A stretch of DNA of 64,000 bases from Polynucleobacter necessarius (GTDB lineage Bacteria > Pseudomonadota > Gammaproteobacteria > Burkholderiales > Burkholderiaceae): assembly GCF_900095175.1 (NCBI RefSeq), contig NZ_LT606946.1, positions 1,179,592 through 1,243,591 of the forward strand, written 5' to 3'. The notes beneath the pieces were generated by a model. That model searched no databases. It was not told the DNA's origin and saw only the letters and a program-made list of their open reading frames with translations. Numbering within the stretch: the first letter of the stretch is position 1; each line of letters starts with the position of its first letter. Positions 20,295 through 29,841 of this stretch are shown here, in pieces. A program made the position numbers and the translations under genes.

Positions 20295-21267
20295 AGATTA
20301 AGCCGATTGCCGCAATAAATAAAGTCTCAACAACCAACATCACTACAGGCTGCCAGCCTAACTTAGCCAACTCCTGAAAGTTTGTTTTTAATCCAGCTGC
20401 GCCAATAGCAATCACCAACATCCAGCGGGAAACGCCACTAATAGAGTGCGTAATAGAGCTTGGCAAAATCTGCATAGATGCAACGACTGAGAGCGCGACA
20501 AATCCCAATAGGCATGTTGGTATCAGGCGCAAGCTGCCCCAGCCCAAGCGCTGAGACGATTTCTCGGCACCAAAGAAAATAGAAATAAACAAAACCACCG
20601 GCAGAAGAAGCGCAACCCGAAATAACTTTACAACCGTAGCTACGTCCCCTGCCTCAGGCCCAAATAACATGCCTGCTGCAACTACCTGCGCCACATCATG
20701 AATGGTAGCACCTAGAAAGATCCCTGCAGGTAATGAGGTAATATTGAGCAGCTGTAGAGCGAAGGGGTAAACCACCATTGCAATAGTTGAAAGGACAGTT
20801 ACCCCAACCACTACCAACAAAGTAAAGCGCTCATTCTCTTTTGTTTTTGGCAACACTGAAGCTACCGCTAAAGCAGCTGAAGCGCCGCAAATGCCAACAG
20901 ATCCACCCGCAATCAAACCAAAGTCTGGCGAGAGCTTTAACAGCTTCGCGAGGAAAAATCCCAGAGATACCGTGGCTGCAACTGCAAGGATTACCATCAA
21001 TCCGGTATTCAAGCCGATTGCTCCAATATCTGCAAATGTAATGCGAATTCCTAAGAACGCTACCCCTAAACGTAGAACTGTTTTTGCACAGAAATCAATC
21101 CCAGGTTTAACTGTCTCATTGAGATATAAAAAATGAAGTGATAAGCCGATCAATAAGGCATATAACAACTGCGGTCCACCATAATTCTCAGAGAGAAAAC
21201 TAGTCGACATCGCGATGACAAGGCAAACTAACAGCCCTGGAATATTTTTTCGAGCGGCAGCGAACAT
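20275..21267 (-). CDS. suyZ: YeiH/COG2855 putative sulfate/sulfite exporter, SuyZ type
   Basis: A 330-residue membrane protein with about ten helices of the UPF0324/YeiH family (COG2855). A suyAB-linked member in Paracoccus pantotrophus, SuyZ, was proposed to export the sulfate produced by desulfonation. Features include GLIAGGSVGICGASAALAVASVL and GIFLGATIHDVAQVVAAG. It is the last gene of comC-suyA-suyB-suyR-suyZ, 5 bp after suyR. ATG 21267 is preferred over the TTG before it. Transport of sulfite versus sulfate cannot be told from sequence. Confidence 0.8.
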   Translation of the reverse strand: MFAAARKNIPGLLVCLVIAMSTSFLSENYGGPQLLYALLIGLSLHFLYLNETVKPGIDFCAKTVLRLGVAFLGIRITFADIGAIGLNTGLMVILAVAATVSLGFFLAKLLKLSPDFGLIAGGSVGICGASAALAVASVLPKTKENERFTLLVVVGVTVLSTIAMVVYPFALQLLNITSLPAGIFLGATIHDVAQVVAAGMLFGPEAGDVATVVKLFRVALLLPVVLFISIFFGAEKSSQRLGWGSLRLIPTCLLGFVALSVVASMQILPSSITHSISGVSRWMLVIAIGAAGLKTNFQELAKLGWQPVVMLVVETLFIAAIGLIFITSTL

Positions 21268-21272
21268 CAAGA

Positions 21273-21992
21273 CTAAGCCACTAACTCACTGAAATACTCG
21301 TGTTGAGTGGTATTCAAAGTGGACACACGCCATTCCAAGGGCTCATCTTGAATGCCAAGAGCTACCCGTCGAATTATTAATACTGGGGAATCTGGATTTA
21401 ATCTAAGCCATTCTCCATGCTGCTTGCCTGCTAGTCCTGCACGCAGACGTTCACTACTACGAACAACAGTCTGACCGTATTCCATTTGATACATTTGATA
21501 AATACTGCCCTTGCGGTCAATAAAGTCCGCACGGGTTAAATCTTTAAATCGCTTTTTATCTAGCGTAATCTGATCGATCATGACACATTGCCCTTCCAAT
21601 GAAAGGCGATTGATAATTCTCCAAACTGGAGAGCCCTCTTTAATTTGTAGCTTGCTAGCCTCTTCTTTATTGGCAGCTGCACTATTTAGGGAAACCAGCT
21701 CAACCTTGGGATAAACTTTTTTTTCAACATCATGCTTAACGACATGAAAAAAATAATACAAAAGTCTTTTAAGGTCATGCTCAACAACATAGGTGCCCCT
21801 GCCTTGGCGTCGGACCACGATACCTTCCGCGACCAACTCGTCCACAGCCTTGCGCAGGGTTCCTATCGATACATCTAACTCTTTGGATAAATCCTTTTCG
21901 GCAGGCAAAGCCTGCCCCATAGGATAACGACCCCTGACCAGATCCTCTGTGATCTTTTGCTTGACTTCTTGATAAGCGGTCAGGTTTCTCAT
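21273..21992 (-). CDS. suyR: GntR/HutC-type regulator of the sulfolactate operon
   Basis: A 239-residue regulator. The N-terminal winged helix (LVRGRYPMGQALPAEKDLSK, then VSIGTLRKAVDELVAEGIV with RRQGRGTYV) is followed by a UTRA ligand-binding domain (about 85-235). It is encoded inside the suy operon, 9 bp after suyB, so it probably senses sulfolactate or a relative and controls its own operon. A 30-bp palindrome at 24639-24668 upstream of comC is a candidate operator. Regulator name is by context. Confidence 0.78.
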   Translation of the reverse strand: MRNLTAYQEVKQKITEDLVRGRYPMGQALPAEKDLSKELDVSIGTLRKAVDELVAEGIVVRRQGRGTYVVEHDLKRLLYYFFHVVKHDVEKKVYPKVELVSLNSAAANKEEASKLQIKEGSPVWRIINRLSLEGQCVMIDQITLDKKRFKDLTRADFIDRKGSIYQMYQMEYGQTVVRSSERLRAGLAGKQHGEWLRLNPDSPVLIIRRVALGIQDEPLEWRVSTLNTTQHEYFSELVA

Positions 21993-22001
21993 GCTGGGGA
22001 C

Positions 22002-23174
22002 TTAAGCTGATTCGTATAGACGAGTTAACACGAACTCACGATGGCCGAGAATCTCTGAAGCAGTCAATTCACCATCGGCTGTACGCTTTAAGCAATCCAA
22101 TAGCTTGTTACCTGCATCATCCATGTTCCCTTCACGACGCAACAAGCCAGACACATCAACGTCAATATGCTCACCCATGGTGCGAACTGTCTTTGGATTT
22201 GCGCAAATCTTAATTACCGGAAGAATTGCATTGCCAATGACATTGCCCTGTCCTGTTGGGAAGAAGTGAGCTGCAAAACCAGCGGCTGCGCATAAAGTTA
22301 CCATTTCAGCGGCAGCTGATGATGAATCCATAAAATGCAAACCAGGAATCTTTGGCTCCTCACCTTTATCAAGAACGCTATCCACAATACATTTCTTACC
22401 AATTTTTTGGATATTACCGAGAGCCTTCTCTTCGATGGTTGTTAAACCACCTGCAATATTGCCTTTGGTTGGCTGAGAATCAGATAAGTCACTTGTCTTA
22501 TGGCGCTTAATCACATCTTGGTAGCGATCAAACATTTCGCGGAACTTTTTCTTTACCTCAGGAGTGCGGCAACGTGCCTCAACTAAATGCTCACCACCAG
22601 TTAGCTCGGTAGTCTCACCAAACACCAGGGTTGAGCCAATTTCATACAACTTATCAAAAGCATCCCCAACGGTTGGGTTTGCACCACAGCCAGAAGTCGT
22701 ATCAGATTCACCGCATTTAGTAGAAACCCACAACTCTGACAAAGGAGCAGAAACTCGCTTTTGCTTAGATGCGTGCTTCATCATGCTGTAGGCAGCTTTA
22801 CTAGCAGAAGCAATAGTTGCGGTGTCGCCATTACCTTCAATCCAGAAACCTTTTGCTAGCTTTCCTGAAGCTTTGATGCCATCTACAACAATCTTTGTCC
22901 ACTGTGGCTCAATACCAATAACTACGACAGCAGCAACATTTGGATTGCAACCTGTTCCAATCAAAGTGCGGAAATGTAAATCTAAGTCAGCTCCGAACTG
23001 CAAACGGCCATAGGAGTGAGGAATCGCCATTGTTCCTTTGATGTTGTTTGCTACCGCTTCGCAAGCGGCGTTAGACAAGTCATCTAAAGGCAAAATCAAT
23101 ACATGATTACGAATGCCCATGCGGCCGTTTTCACGGCGGTAACCTAAAAAGGTCGCGTCTTTCAAATTAGTCAT
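22002..23174 (-). CDS. suyB: (2R)-sulfolactate sulfo-lyase large subunit
   Basis: A 390-residue protein of the UxaA/altronate dehydratase family, beginning [24 protein letters not shown]. Size matches the 42-kDa SuyB subunit known from Paracoccus. SuyAB splits (R)-3-sulfolactate into pyruvate and sulfite and is iron dependent. Cysteines in [23 protein letters not shown] and the late [12 protein letters not shown] are candidate metal or cluster ligands. A split small/large pair is also seen for some sugar-acid dehydratases, but the partner genes (comC, COG2855 exporter) favour SuyB. Confidence 0.8.
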   Translation of the reverse strand: MTNLKDATFLGYRRENGRMGIRNHVLILPLDDLSNAACEAVANNIKGTMAIPHSYGRLQFGADLDLHFRTLIGTGCNPNVAAVVVIGIEPQWTKIVVDGIKASGKLAKGFWIEGNGDTATIASASKAAYSMMKHASKQKRVSAPLSELWVSTKCGESDTTSGCGANPTVGDAFDKLYEIGSTLVFGETTELTGGEHLVEARCRTPEVKKKFREMFDRYQDVIKRHKTSDLSDSQPTKGNIAGGLTTIEEKALGNIQKIGKKCIVDSVLDKGEEPKIPGLHFMDSSSAAAEMVTLCAAAGFAAHFFPTGQGNVIGNAILPVIKICANPKTVRTMGEHIDVDVSGLLRREGNMDDAGNKLLDCLKRTADGELTASEILGHREFVLTRLYESA

Positions 23175-23215
23175 TTTTATATCTCTTTCAATGAATAGGT
23201 AAATAAGGTGCCGGA

Positions 23216-23497
23216 TTACCAGCGCTTAGTTTTTACGTTTTGGACGTGAAGGTGCTCGCCTTTTTTGATTGGAGCTACCACCTTGCCAATATCAACGCCG
23301 TATTTCATCACCGTGTCACCTAGCTTGAAATCGTTCAATGAAATTTTGTGACCAATAGGAATATCACTTTCAGACTTAATGTTTAAGGTGAGATCGCCAT
23401 CCATGACCCAACCAATTAAATCAGCTCCAGCTTTTACACCCTCAACTACTACTACACCTACGCCATCTGCTGGCTCATGCACGACAAAGTGGATCAT
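23216..23497 (-). CDS. suyA: (2R)-sulfolactate sulfo-lyase small subunit
   Basis: A 93-residue SAF-domain protein, the size of the 8-kDa SuyA subunit. The fold is recognised from [14 protein letters not shown] and the end [20 protein letters not shown], as in the N-terminal domain of altronate dehydratase. It has a strong GGAG ribosome-binding site and precedes suyB by 41 bp. Together they form the desulfonating lyase. Intact. Confidence 0.82.
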   Translation of the reverse strand: MIHFVVHEPADGVGVVVVEGVKAGADLIGWVMDGDLTLNIKSESDIPIGHKISLNDFKLGDTVMKYGVDIGKVVAPIKKGEHLHVQNVKTKRW

Positions 23498-23528
23498 TAC
23501 TATCTCCTCAATAATCTCGTTTAAAAAA

Positions 23529-24539
23529 CTACTTAGCCCATGACTGGCGAATACCAGCCTGAATTTCCTCTACAACAACATCAGAAACTGTTACACCGCC
23601 TTTAAACCCTGCTTTGCGCCGTTGAAAACGACGCTGGCCAGGGAGACGAATTCCCGCATCAGCACTCAATACTTTCAAGAAGTCTTGAATACGACTGGCA
23701 AAAACAGCTGGACCCGACAAACCAGGATCAATCGTTAATATCAACTGACCAATTCGCGGGCGATTACCCTTGGGGTCAAAAAAAGAATCTGCCTCATATG
23801 AAAACCGGCTACCCGAAAGTCCAACTACTAGCAACTCAACGATCAAAGCGAGCAAAGCGCCCTTATCTCCACCAAGCGGAACCATTAAGCCCTTTAGGCC
23901 TTCTTGTGGATCAGTGGTTGGCTTGCCCTCAGCGCTCAAAGCCCACCCCTCTGGGATCTGTTGGCCATTTTTTGCTGCAACCAATAATTTTCCACGGGTA
24001 ACCGCAGAAAGCGACATGTCAATCACCAATGGATCGGCGCCAGCAATTGGAAAAGCCGCAGCCAAGGGATTGGTCCCGAAAATTGCTTTTGCGCCACCGA
24101 CCATAGGCATTGCTGCTGGAGTATTCCCAAACAGCAAAGAAATATAACCAGCTCGTGCAGCAGCTTCAACGTAATGACCCGCAACCCCAAAATGATTGCT
24201 ATTGGTGACTGCCACCAAACCCAAGCCATTGCCCGAGGCTAAATTCACCGATAAGTCGGTAGCAAAACGAAGTGCTGGAAAAGCCAACCCATCGCGCGCA
24301 TCAACCAAAGCGGCGGAGGTCTTAAATGGCCTCACCTTTAACTTGGGAGCTAATTCAATACGCCCATTTTTAGCATGTCCAGCGTATTGAGCCACTCTCG
24401 TTAGACCATGCGATGCAAGGCCGTCTAGTTCAGCCAGAGCCAAAAATTGAGCTGTTTCATGCGCCGCTACCGCATCCATGCCGGCAGCTTTGAGGCCCGA
24501 ATCCGCTAAAGCGAGTATTTCAGGGTATGTGAGATTCAT
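23529..24539 (-). CDS. comC: Ldh2-family (R)-sulfolactate dehydrogenase, ComC type
   Basis: A 336-residue NAD(P)-dependent dehydrogenase of the malate/L-lactate (Ldh2) family. Conserved segments are VAVTNSNHFGVAGHYVEAA with the catalytic histidine, and FGTNPLAAAFPI. Family members include ComC, which interconverts sulfopyruvate and (R)-sulfolactate. Being first in the operon with suyAB, it could supply (R)-sulfolactate from sulfopyruvate, for example from cysteate. No (S)-sulfolactate dehydrogenase (slcC) is in the window. Start ATG 24539 is chosen over an in-frame TTG 15 bp upstream. Malate or ureidoglycolate activity cannot be excluded. Confidence 0.72.
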   Translation of the reverse strand: MNLTYPEILALADSGLKAAGMDAVAAHETAQFLALAELDGLASHGLTRVAQYAGHAKNGRIELAPKLKVRPFKTSAALVDARDGLAFPALRFATDLSVNLASGNGLGLVAVTNSNHFGVAGHYVEAAARAGYISLLFGNTPAAMPMVGGAKAIFGTNPLAAAFPIAGADPLVIDMSLSAVTRGKLLVAAKNGQQIPEGWALSAEGKPTTDPQEGLKGLMVPLGGDKGALLALIVELLVVGLSGSRFSYEADSFFDPKGNRPRIGQLILTIDPGLSGPAVFASRIQDFLKVLSADAGIRLPGQRRFQRRKAGFKGGVTVSDVVVEEIQAGIRQSWAK

Positions 24540-24638
24540 GCTGGCGCTTTGCAATCAAGAACAATCAAAATCAATGCTGTAAAACACAGGGTTTTAGAGG
24601 CTTGACTTAAATGAATGTTAGGGATCAAAATAGGATAC

Positions 24639-24668
24639 ATATCTGAATCATATAGATGATTTAGATAT
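24639..24668. promoter_or_regulatory. 30-bp palindrome, candidate SuyR operator
   Basis: Two 13-base arms, ATATCTGAATCAT and ATGATTTAGATAT, match at 12 of 13 positions across a 4-base spacer. It sits in the divergent gap between comC (starts 24539) and the binding-protein gene (24841), about 100 bp from comC. Position and symmetry fit a dimeric regulator such as the GntR protein encoded in the operon. The rest of 24540-24840 is AT-rich with an additional 8-bp-arm repeat (AATAAATA/TATTTATT) near 24760 and no coding sequence. Confidence 0.5.
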
Positions 24669-24840
24669 CTTGCAAGAACCAATTCATTGTGCAGCGCAAC
24701 GAATGTAAAGTGGTGCTACATGATGGGTGGGGGAGACAGTAGTGACGTATAAGCATATAACTAATAAATAGCAATAAAGCGTATTTATTGATAACAAAGT
24801 AGCTAAGATATAAAAATCAAATTACCACTGGAGGTCACCA

Positions 24841-25827
24841 ATGTTTAAGATTGAAAAATATAAGTTAAGTCGACGTTTAGCTTTACTAGTCGGCGCACTC
24901 ACCCTTGCACTACCGCAGCTAGCAACAGCACAATCTTGGCCCACCAAGCCAATTAAATTAATCATTCCCTTTAATGCAGGGGGAACTACTGATATTTTGG
25001 GCAGATTATTAGTGCAGCAATTAACTAAGGATTTAGGTCAAAATGTCATTGTTGAAAATAAGGGTGGTGCTGGCGGTAACATAGCTGCTGAGTATGTGGC
25101 ACAGTCATCTGCTGACGGTTACACCATCATGCTCGCATCGGGCAGTATGCTGACGGTTAATCCCAACTTATATAAAAAATTGCCGATTGATTACAGCAAA
25201 GACTTTGTAAACATCACCAATGTTGCGAGCGGTCCAATGCTATTGTCAGTAAGCAATAAAATGCCTGTGAAAAATTTAACAGAGTTCATCACATACGCCA
25301 AAACAAAAGATCTCAATTTTGGCTCTGCAGGTATTGGTAGCCAAGCCCACATGGCAGGTGAAAATCTTACCTATACAGCAAACATCCCCGCTACCCACAT
25401 TCCTTACAAGGGTGAGTCAGCCGCCATCAATGATCTGGTCGCAGGTCAAATTGACTTTATGGTTGGAAACCTCACTGCAGCCACTGGTTTTGCTAAAAAT
25501 GGTCAAATCAAGCCAATTGCAGTAACCAGTCCACAGCGCGTGAAGCAACTATCAGAGGTGCCAACCGTTTCCGAGAGCGGCATCCCTGGCTTTCAGAGTA
25601 CTGGTTGGTTTGGTTTAGTTGCACCAGCAAATACGCCTAAAGCCATCATTGAGAAAATTTACAACGCTACTGTCAAGGCAATGAACTCCGACTCCATGAA
25701 GAAAAGTTTGGGCTCAAATGGCTTAACAGCAGTTGTAAATTCCCAGGATGAATTTAATGCTCAAATTAAAGCAGAGTCTGCCAACTGGGAAAAAGTCATT
25801 AAAGGTCGTAATATTAGCCCTAAATAA
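24841..25827 (+). CDS. TTT-family periplasmic substrate-binding protein (TctC/Bug)
   Basis: A 328-residue periplasmic receptor. A signal peptide ends at about residue 31 (ALPQLATAQS), followed by the Bug fold opening WPTKPIKLIIPFNAGGTTDILGR. These proteins deliver carboxylate or related anions to a TctAB membrane pair; no tctA or tctB is in the window. In other bacteria a TTT-type transporter (SlcHFG) serves sulfolactate uptake, and the divergent suy operon makes sulfolactate or a related sulfonate a sensible ligand. GGAGGT lies before the start. Confidence 0.85.
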   Translation: MFKIEKYKLSRRLALLVGALTLALPQLATAQSWPTKPIKLIIPFNAGGTTDILGRLLVQQLTKDLGQNVIVENKGGAGGNIAAEYVAQSSADGYTIMLASGSMLTVNPNLYKKLPIDYSKDFVNITNVASGPMLLSVSNKMPVKNLTEFITYAKTKDLNFGSAGIGSQAHMAGENLTYTANIPATHIPYKGESAAINDLVAGQIDFMVGNLTAATGFAKNGQIKPIAVTSPQRVKQLSEVPTVSESGIPGFQSTGWFGLVAPANTPKAIIEKIYNATVKAMNSDSMKKSLGSNGLTAVVNSQDEFNAQIKAESANWEKVIKGRNISPK

Positions 25828-25843
25828 CGACTCAGTAAATAAT

Positions 25844-25873
25844 AAAAAAGCGAGGATTCATCCTCGCTTTTTT
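25844..25873 (+). terminator. Bidirectional Rho-independent terminator
   Basis: GCGAGGA and TCCTCGC form a 7-bp stem around the loop TTCA, flanked by A6 and T6. It ends the binding-protein gene on the plus strand and the tauE-containing operon arriving on the minus strand. Confidence 0.92.
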
Positions 25874-25889
25874 ATTTACTGCTATCGAA

Positions 25890-26641
25890 TTATGCAATCT
25901 GCCTAATCAACAGAATTGCACCAGCAAATAGCAAGATTAAACCGTAAGCCAAGCGCATCATTGCATTACTCAACTTAGTATGGACATGTGTGCCAGTCCA
26001 TATTCCCAAGAATGCTACTGGCATAAGCAGCACTGCCAAACCAATTACTTCCCAGCTTAATATCAATCCAGTTACCAGCATTAGAATCAATCGCAAGAAA
26101 GTCAACATAAAGATGGCAAATGCCATTGTTGCGCGTAATACTTTAGGATTATTAATACGAAGACCAAGGTAAGAAACGTAGAGGGGACCCCCGGTAGCAA
26201 AGAGAGCGGTAAATGCACCCCTAAGAATCCAAGGGGTAGCGCCCACCATTTACTAATGGGGTCCCTAGCTTCGACATTCCTTTGGATGAGAACCCTAATT
26301 CCATTGACCGCTGCAAATAATCCAAGAATCAATAGCAAGGGTTCGCTGGGGGATTTAACCAGCAAAAAAATCCCCAAGAACATCCCCATGACACTAAAAG
26401 GAAAGAGCCATTTAAGCTCTTGAATATCGGCATCACCTGAGGACTTCCTACCAACATACAAGGAGGCGCAGATGTCTACCAACACCATCATTGGCACCAC
26501 TACCTTTAAAGGGTACATTTGTACCAATAAGGGGACTGCAACAATCGATGAGCCAAATCCAGAAACCCCGAAGATAAAGAATGTGCACAAGACTATGAGT
26601 ACTGCCAGCGCAAATGAGAGCGGTTCTATTAAATCAAAAAT
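25890..26641 (-). pseudogene. TauE/SafE family anion exporter, frameshifted
   Basis: About 250 codons of a TauE/SafE membrane permease (FFIFGVSGFGSSIVAVPLL, then GAFTALFATGGPLYVSYLG). Family members export sulfite, sulfoacetate or other C2/C3 anions. The frame breaks near 26225-26235: a run of four G, where five would join FLG to GAFTALF. The start is also odd: the coding signal reaches IFDLIEPLSFALAV at about 26641 but the first codon is ATT, so an ATG may be lost. The gene overlaps or abuts the flavoprotein stop at 26644 and was probably the last gene of that operon. Confidence 0.75.
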
Positions 26642-26643
26642 AA

Positions 26644-28362
26644 TTAGCTCTCAACCAAGATCGTCTCGCCTGGCTTAATCATGGTGAATTGGACTGGCCT
26701 CTTTTCAATTTTCAAACCCTGATCACTTAACTGCACCGCCGTGAAATAAGAGCTTTCCAATGGCCCCGGCTCCGGATAATCATCGCGATAGTGAGCCCCT
26801 CTAGAATTTTCTCTTGCAAGAGCCGCTTCGGTTACTGCCTTACTCACCAGAATTAAATTACGTAAATTCATCCAATCCTGCCATGTAATGCTGTACTGCC
26901 TCTGAATATCGCCAACGCCCATTTGATCTAGCTGTTGACCCAGCTCATCCAATTTAACTCGAGCCTGAATCAAATTATCTTTGCTACGGGATATTCCAAC
27001 ATCATCCCACATACACTCCGCCAGAGCATCTCGAATCATTTCAATATCACCCGCAGGCTTTATCAGAGGAGATTCGTGAGTTTCGATGCTGGCCAGCACC
27101 TCTGCCATATTGCACTCCTGCAAGGATTGTGAAGCCACCCATTTAGCCATCTCCTCACCCGCAATACCACCATAAACAGTGGAATTAGCTACTCCATTAC
27201 CACCCAAGCGATTGGCGCCATGCACGCCTCCGGTATCTTCACCAGCAGCAAATAGACCTAGCAACTCAGTACTGCAGTCTGCCTTGAAAATTAAACCACC
27301 CATTATGTAATGCGCAGTTGGAACTACTTCCACAAGATCGCCCGCCAAATCAAAACCACTGTCAGCGCAGCGCTCAACCATCCCCTTAAATTGCTTGCGT
27401 ACATTATCAGGACCAAGGTGGCTCATCTGAATATAGACACCGCCATTAGGCGTTGCTCTACCAGCCCGTATCTCTGAGTTAATCGATCTTGAAACAATGT
27501 CTCGTGTAGCACGCTCATTACGAGGATCATAGTTACCCATAAATCGCTCATGATTGCCATTGAGTAAATATCCGCCTGCACCACGCAAACCTTCCTCAAG
27601 AACAGTACCAGTCATCCTAGTGCCAGGCCCTGCTAACATTCCTGTTGGATGGAACTGCACCATCTCCATGTCACGCAAAGTAAGACCTGCGCGTAGCGCC
27701 ATAGCCAAGCCATCGCAACTCTTATCACCTGAAGGGGTATGATACTTATACATAGTGGGTCCACCACCTGTAGCCAAAAGTACCGCCTTAGCTCTGACCA
27801 GCGTGAACTCACCAGTCTGCATATTGAGCATCAATACACCGGCTAGCGACTTTCCATCAGCACTATGAATCAGCTCAAGTGCCCTATGCTCCTCAAGACG
27901 ATGGATTCCCCTAGCCCAAACTTGCTCAGCCAGCCGACTAATGATTTCAATACCCGTCAGATCACCCTTATGAACTATGCGATCAAAGGTTTGTCCTGCG
28001 AATGCTTTTTGATGAACCGTTCCATCTGGATTGCGATCAAAAAAACAACCGAGTTCATTCTCCAGTTCATGAATACGCTCAACCGCTTTATTGACTAAGG
28101 TCCAAGCTAGCTCCTGATCTGAAAGCTATTTTCCGCCCTCGATCGTATCCATAAAGTGACGCTCTACAGAGTCACCCTCAGCCAATGCTACGTTGTAACC
28201 ACCCTGAACCATGCGGGTACAACCGCATTTACCAAGCAAACCCTTCACAGCAATAGTGATGTGTAGATCTGGATTAGTTTGATGAGCATGCAAAGCTGCA
28301 AACAGTCCTGCGCCACCAGAACCCAGAATCAGGATGTCCGTCTCAAGTGTGGCGATATTCAT
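26644..28362 (-). pseudogene. Sdh/Frd-like flavoprotein subunit, premature TAG
   Basis: A 572-codon flavoprotein of the succinate dehydrogenase/fumarate reductase superfamily. FAD binding: ILGSGGAGLFAALHA at the start, LLATGGGPTMYKYH and GLFAAGEDTGGVHGANRLGG. Catalytic region: NERATRDIVSR and VVPTAHYIMGG. An in-frame TAG (28126-28128) follows IEGGK, where Trp or Tyr is expected; the rest reads intact. The position that holds the covalent-FAD histidine in SdhA/FrdA (SHT) is Cys here (GCTRMVQGG), so FAD would be non-covalent. It shares a run with its Fe-S and anchor subunits but is separated from them by fumarase genes. Confidence 0.8.
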
Positions 28363-28970
28363 GATGTAATTCCTAGACTCTTCAATACAGCCTCTTTGTT
28401 ACGAGCAACATCACTTTTAACTTCTTGATAAATACTTCCGCCATGACTATCCATCGCAACTAGCAGAGGGCCAAAATCTTTAATCTTGAAACGCCAGAGA
28501 GACTCTGGATTGAGATCATCCATGTCTACATCTTCAATCTGCTCAATCCAAGTTGTCTCAAGCGCTGCTGTACCACCAATAATTGCCAGGTACACACCGC
28601 CAAGCTCTTGAAAGGCTGCCGCAGATCCTTCGCGCATACCACCCTTACCAACAATCATACGAACGCCATTTTCAGTCATTAATGGGCGGGTAAACCGCTC
28701 CATGCGATCTGAGGTAGTTGTGCCAATACAGATTGGCTGATAGCCAGCTGGAAATTCTTCGCTGACGGGAACCTTACGCACATTTGGCGCTGTATGAATT
28801 ACCGCATGTCCATTGAGATCAAAGCGGGTTTTTCTACCCTTATCAAATAAGTGAATCTGCGTAGCATCTCGGATACCAAACAAAGTATTTTGCAAAGTTA
28901 CTGTGTCGTTAATGCGAAGTTTGCGAATATCAGATTCGCTAACGGGAGTTGGAAGGTAGTAGTGGGCCAT
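28359..28970 (-). CDS. Class I fumarase / tartrate dehydratase beta subunit
   Basis: A 203-residue C-terminal-type subunit of the two-subunit Fe-S hydro-lyases (fumarase class I or L-tartrate dehydratase TtdB). Key segments: ICIGTTTSDRMERF, MIVGKGGMREGSAAAF and VAMDSHGGSIYQE. It pairs with the alpha subunit upstream to hydrate a trans-unsaturated diacid or dehydrate the hydroxy acid. It overlaps the flavoprotein start by 4 bp. This gene is intact while its partner is frameshifted, so the enzyme is presumably not made. Confidence 0.85.
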   Translation of the reverse strand: MAHYYLPTPVSESDIRKLRINDTVTLQNTLFGIRDATQIHLFDKGRKTRFDLNGHAVIHTAPNVRKVPVSEEFPAGYQPICIGTTTSDRMERFTRPLMTENGVRMIVGKGGMREGSAAAFQELGGVYLAIIGGTAALETTWIEQIEDVDMDDLNPESLWRFKIKDFGPLLVAMDSHGGSIYQEVKSDVARNKEAVLKSLGITS

Positions 28971-28978
28971 TTGTACTC

Positions 28979-29829
28979 CTAGAATCCGAAAGTCACACCG
29001 TCAGGTGTAAAAGTTGCTCGCGCTCTACGCGCAGAATGGCATTGCATATTGACAGCCACTGGGTTTAAGGTGATATGCGTGTGAGCAAGCTCTACATGAA
29101 CAGCAAACGCTGTTCCGTCACCACCTAAACCTTGGGGACCAATTCCCAGCTTATTCACAGCGGTAGTTAATTCCCGCTCTAACTTAGCACCCTCTTCATC
29201 ACTGCATACACTACCCAATGCTCTTGTAGCAGCTCGCTTAGCCATCGCAACACATTGTTCGGATGTACCGCCAATACCAACTCCAACAATGGTTGGAGGG
29301 CAAGTCTTTCCTCCGGCAGAAACAACACTTTCGATAACAAAGGCTTTGACACCATTAATTCCATCAGCAGGAATGGCCATCTTTAAAAAGGAATTATTCT
29401 CCGAACCACTTCCTTTGGGGACCATCTCAATTTCAAGCATTTGATCATCATCACAGAAATCAATGCTAATTGCTGGCATATCAATACCACAAGAAGTGTG
29501 ATTATTTTTTCTCGTAATGGGTATTCAGTGGTTGCACGCTCACAGCCTTTTCTAATGGCTGCCTTAAGCTCCATGCCGTCAAGCTGAACATTGCGACCAA
29601 TTTTTATTTTGTAAATGGGCAAGCCAGTATCTTGACAGAGCAGGTTATCCTCGCGCTCAGCTACTGAAATATTGGTAATCATGGTTTTTAAGACAACCTG
29701 GGCACGCGCATCTGTCTCGCCTTGATTTAAACGCTCGATACCAGCCTTCACATCATCTGGTAGAACTTTTAATGCTCGGATATAAAGCTCCTTGCAAGCT
29801 TCTTCAACTGCTTTCATTTGTAACTGCAT
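28979..29829 (-). pseudogene. Class I fumarase / tartrate dehydratase alpha subunit, frameshifted
   Basis: The Fe-S subunit of a two-subunit class I hydro-lyase. The three cluster cysteines are visible: [21 protein letters not shown] and MQCHSARRA. The reading frame breaks at about 29507 in a run of six A; seven A would join PLREK to NNHTSCGIDMPAISIDFC. ATG 29829 (MQLQMKAVEEA) is a likely start, since the TTG four codons earlier abuts the upstream gene's stop. About 283 residues if restored, a normal size. Confidence 0.82.
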
Positions 29830-29841
29830 CACATTGCCCAA

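Noticed and set aside
22002..23497. suyAB as altronate or galactarate dehydratase
   Set aside because: Those enzymes are usually single chains near sugar-acid genes. Here the split sizes, the COG2855 exporter and the Ldh2-type dehydrogenase fit sulfolactate sulfo-lyase better. Not fully excluded.
24561..24840. A small gene in the comC-binding protein gap
   Set aside because: No frame with a plausible start, ribosome-binding site and protein-like composition was found; the region is AT-rich with repeats.
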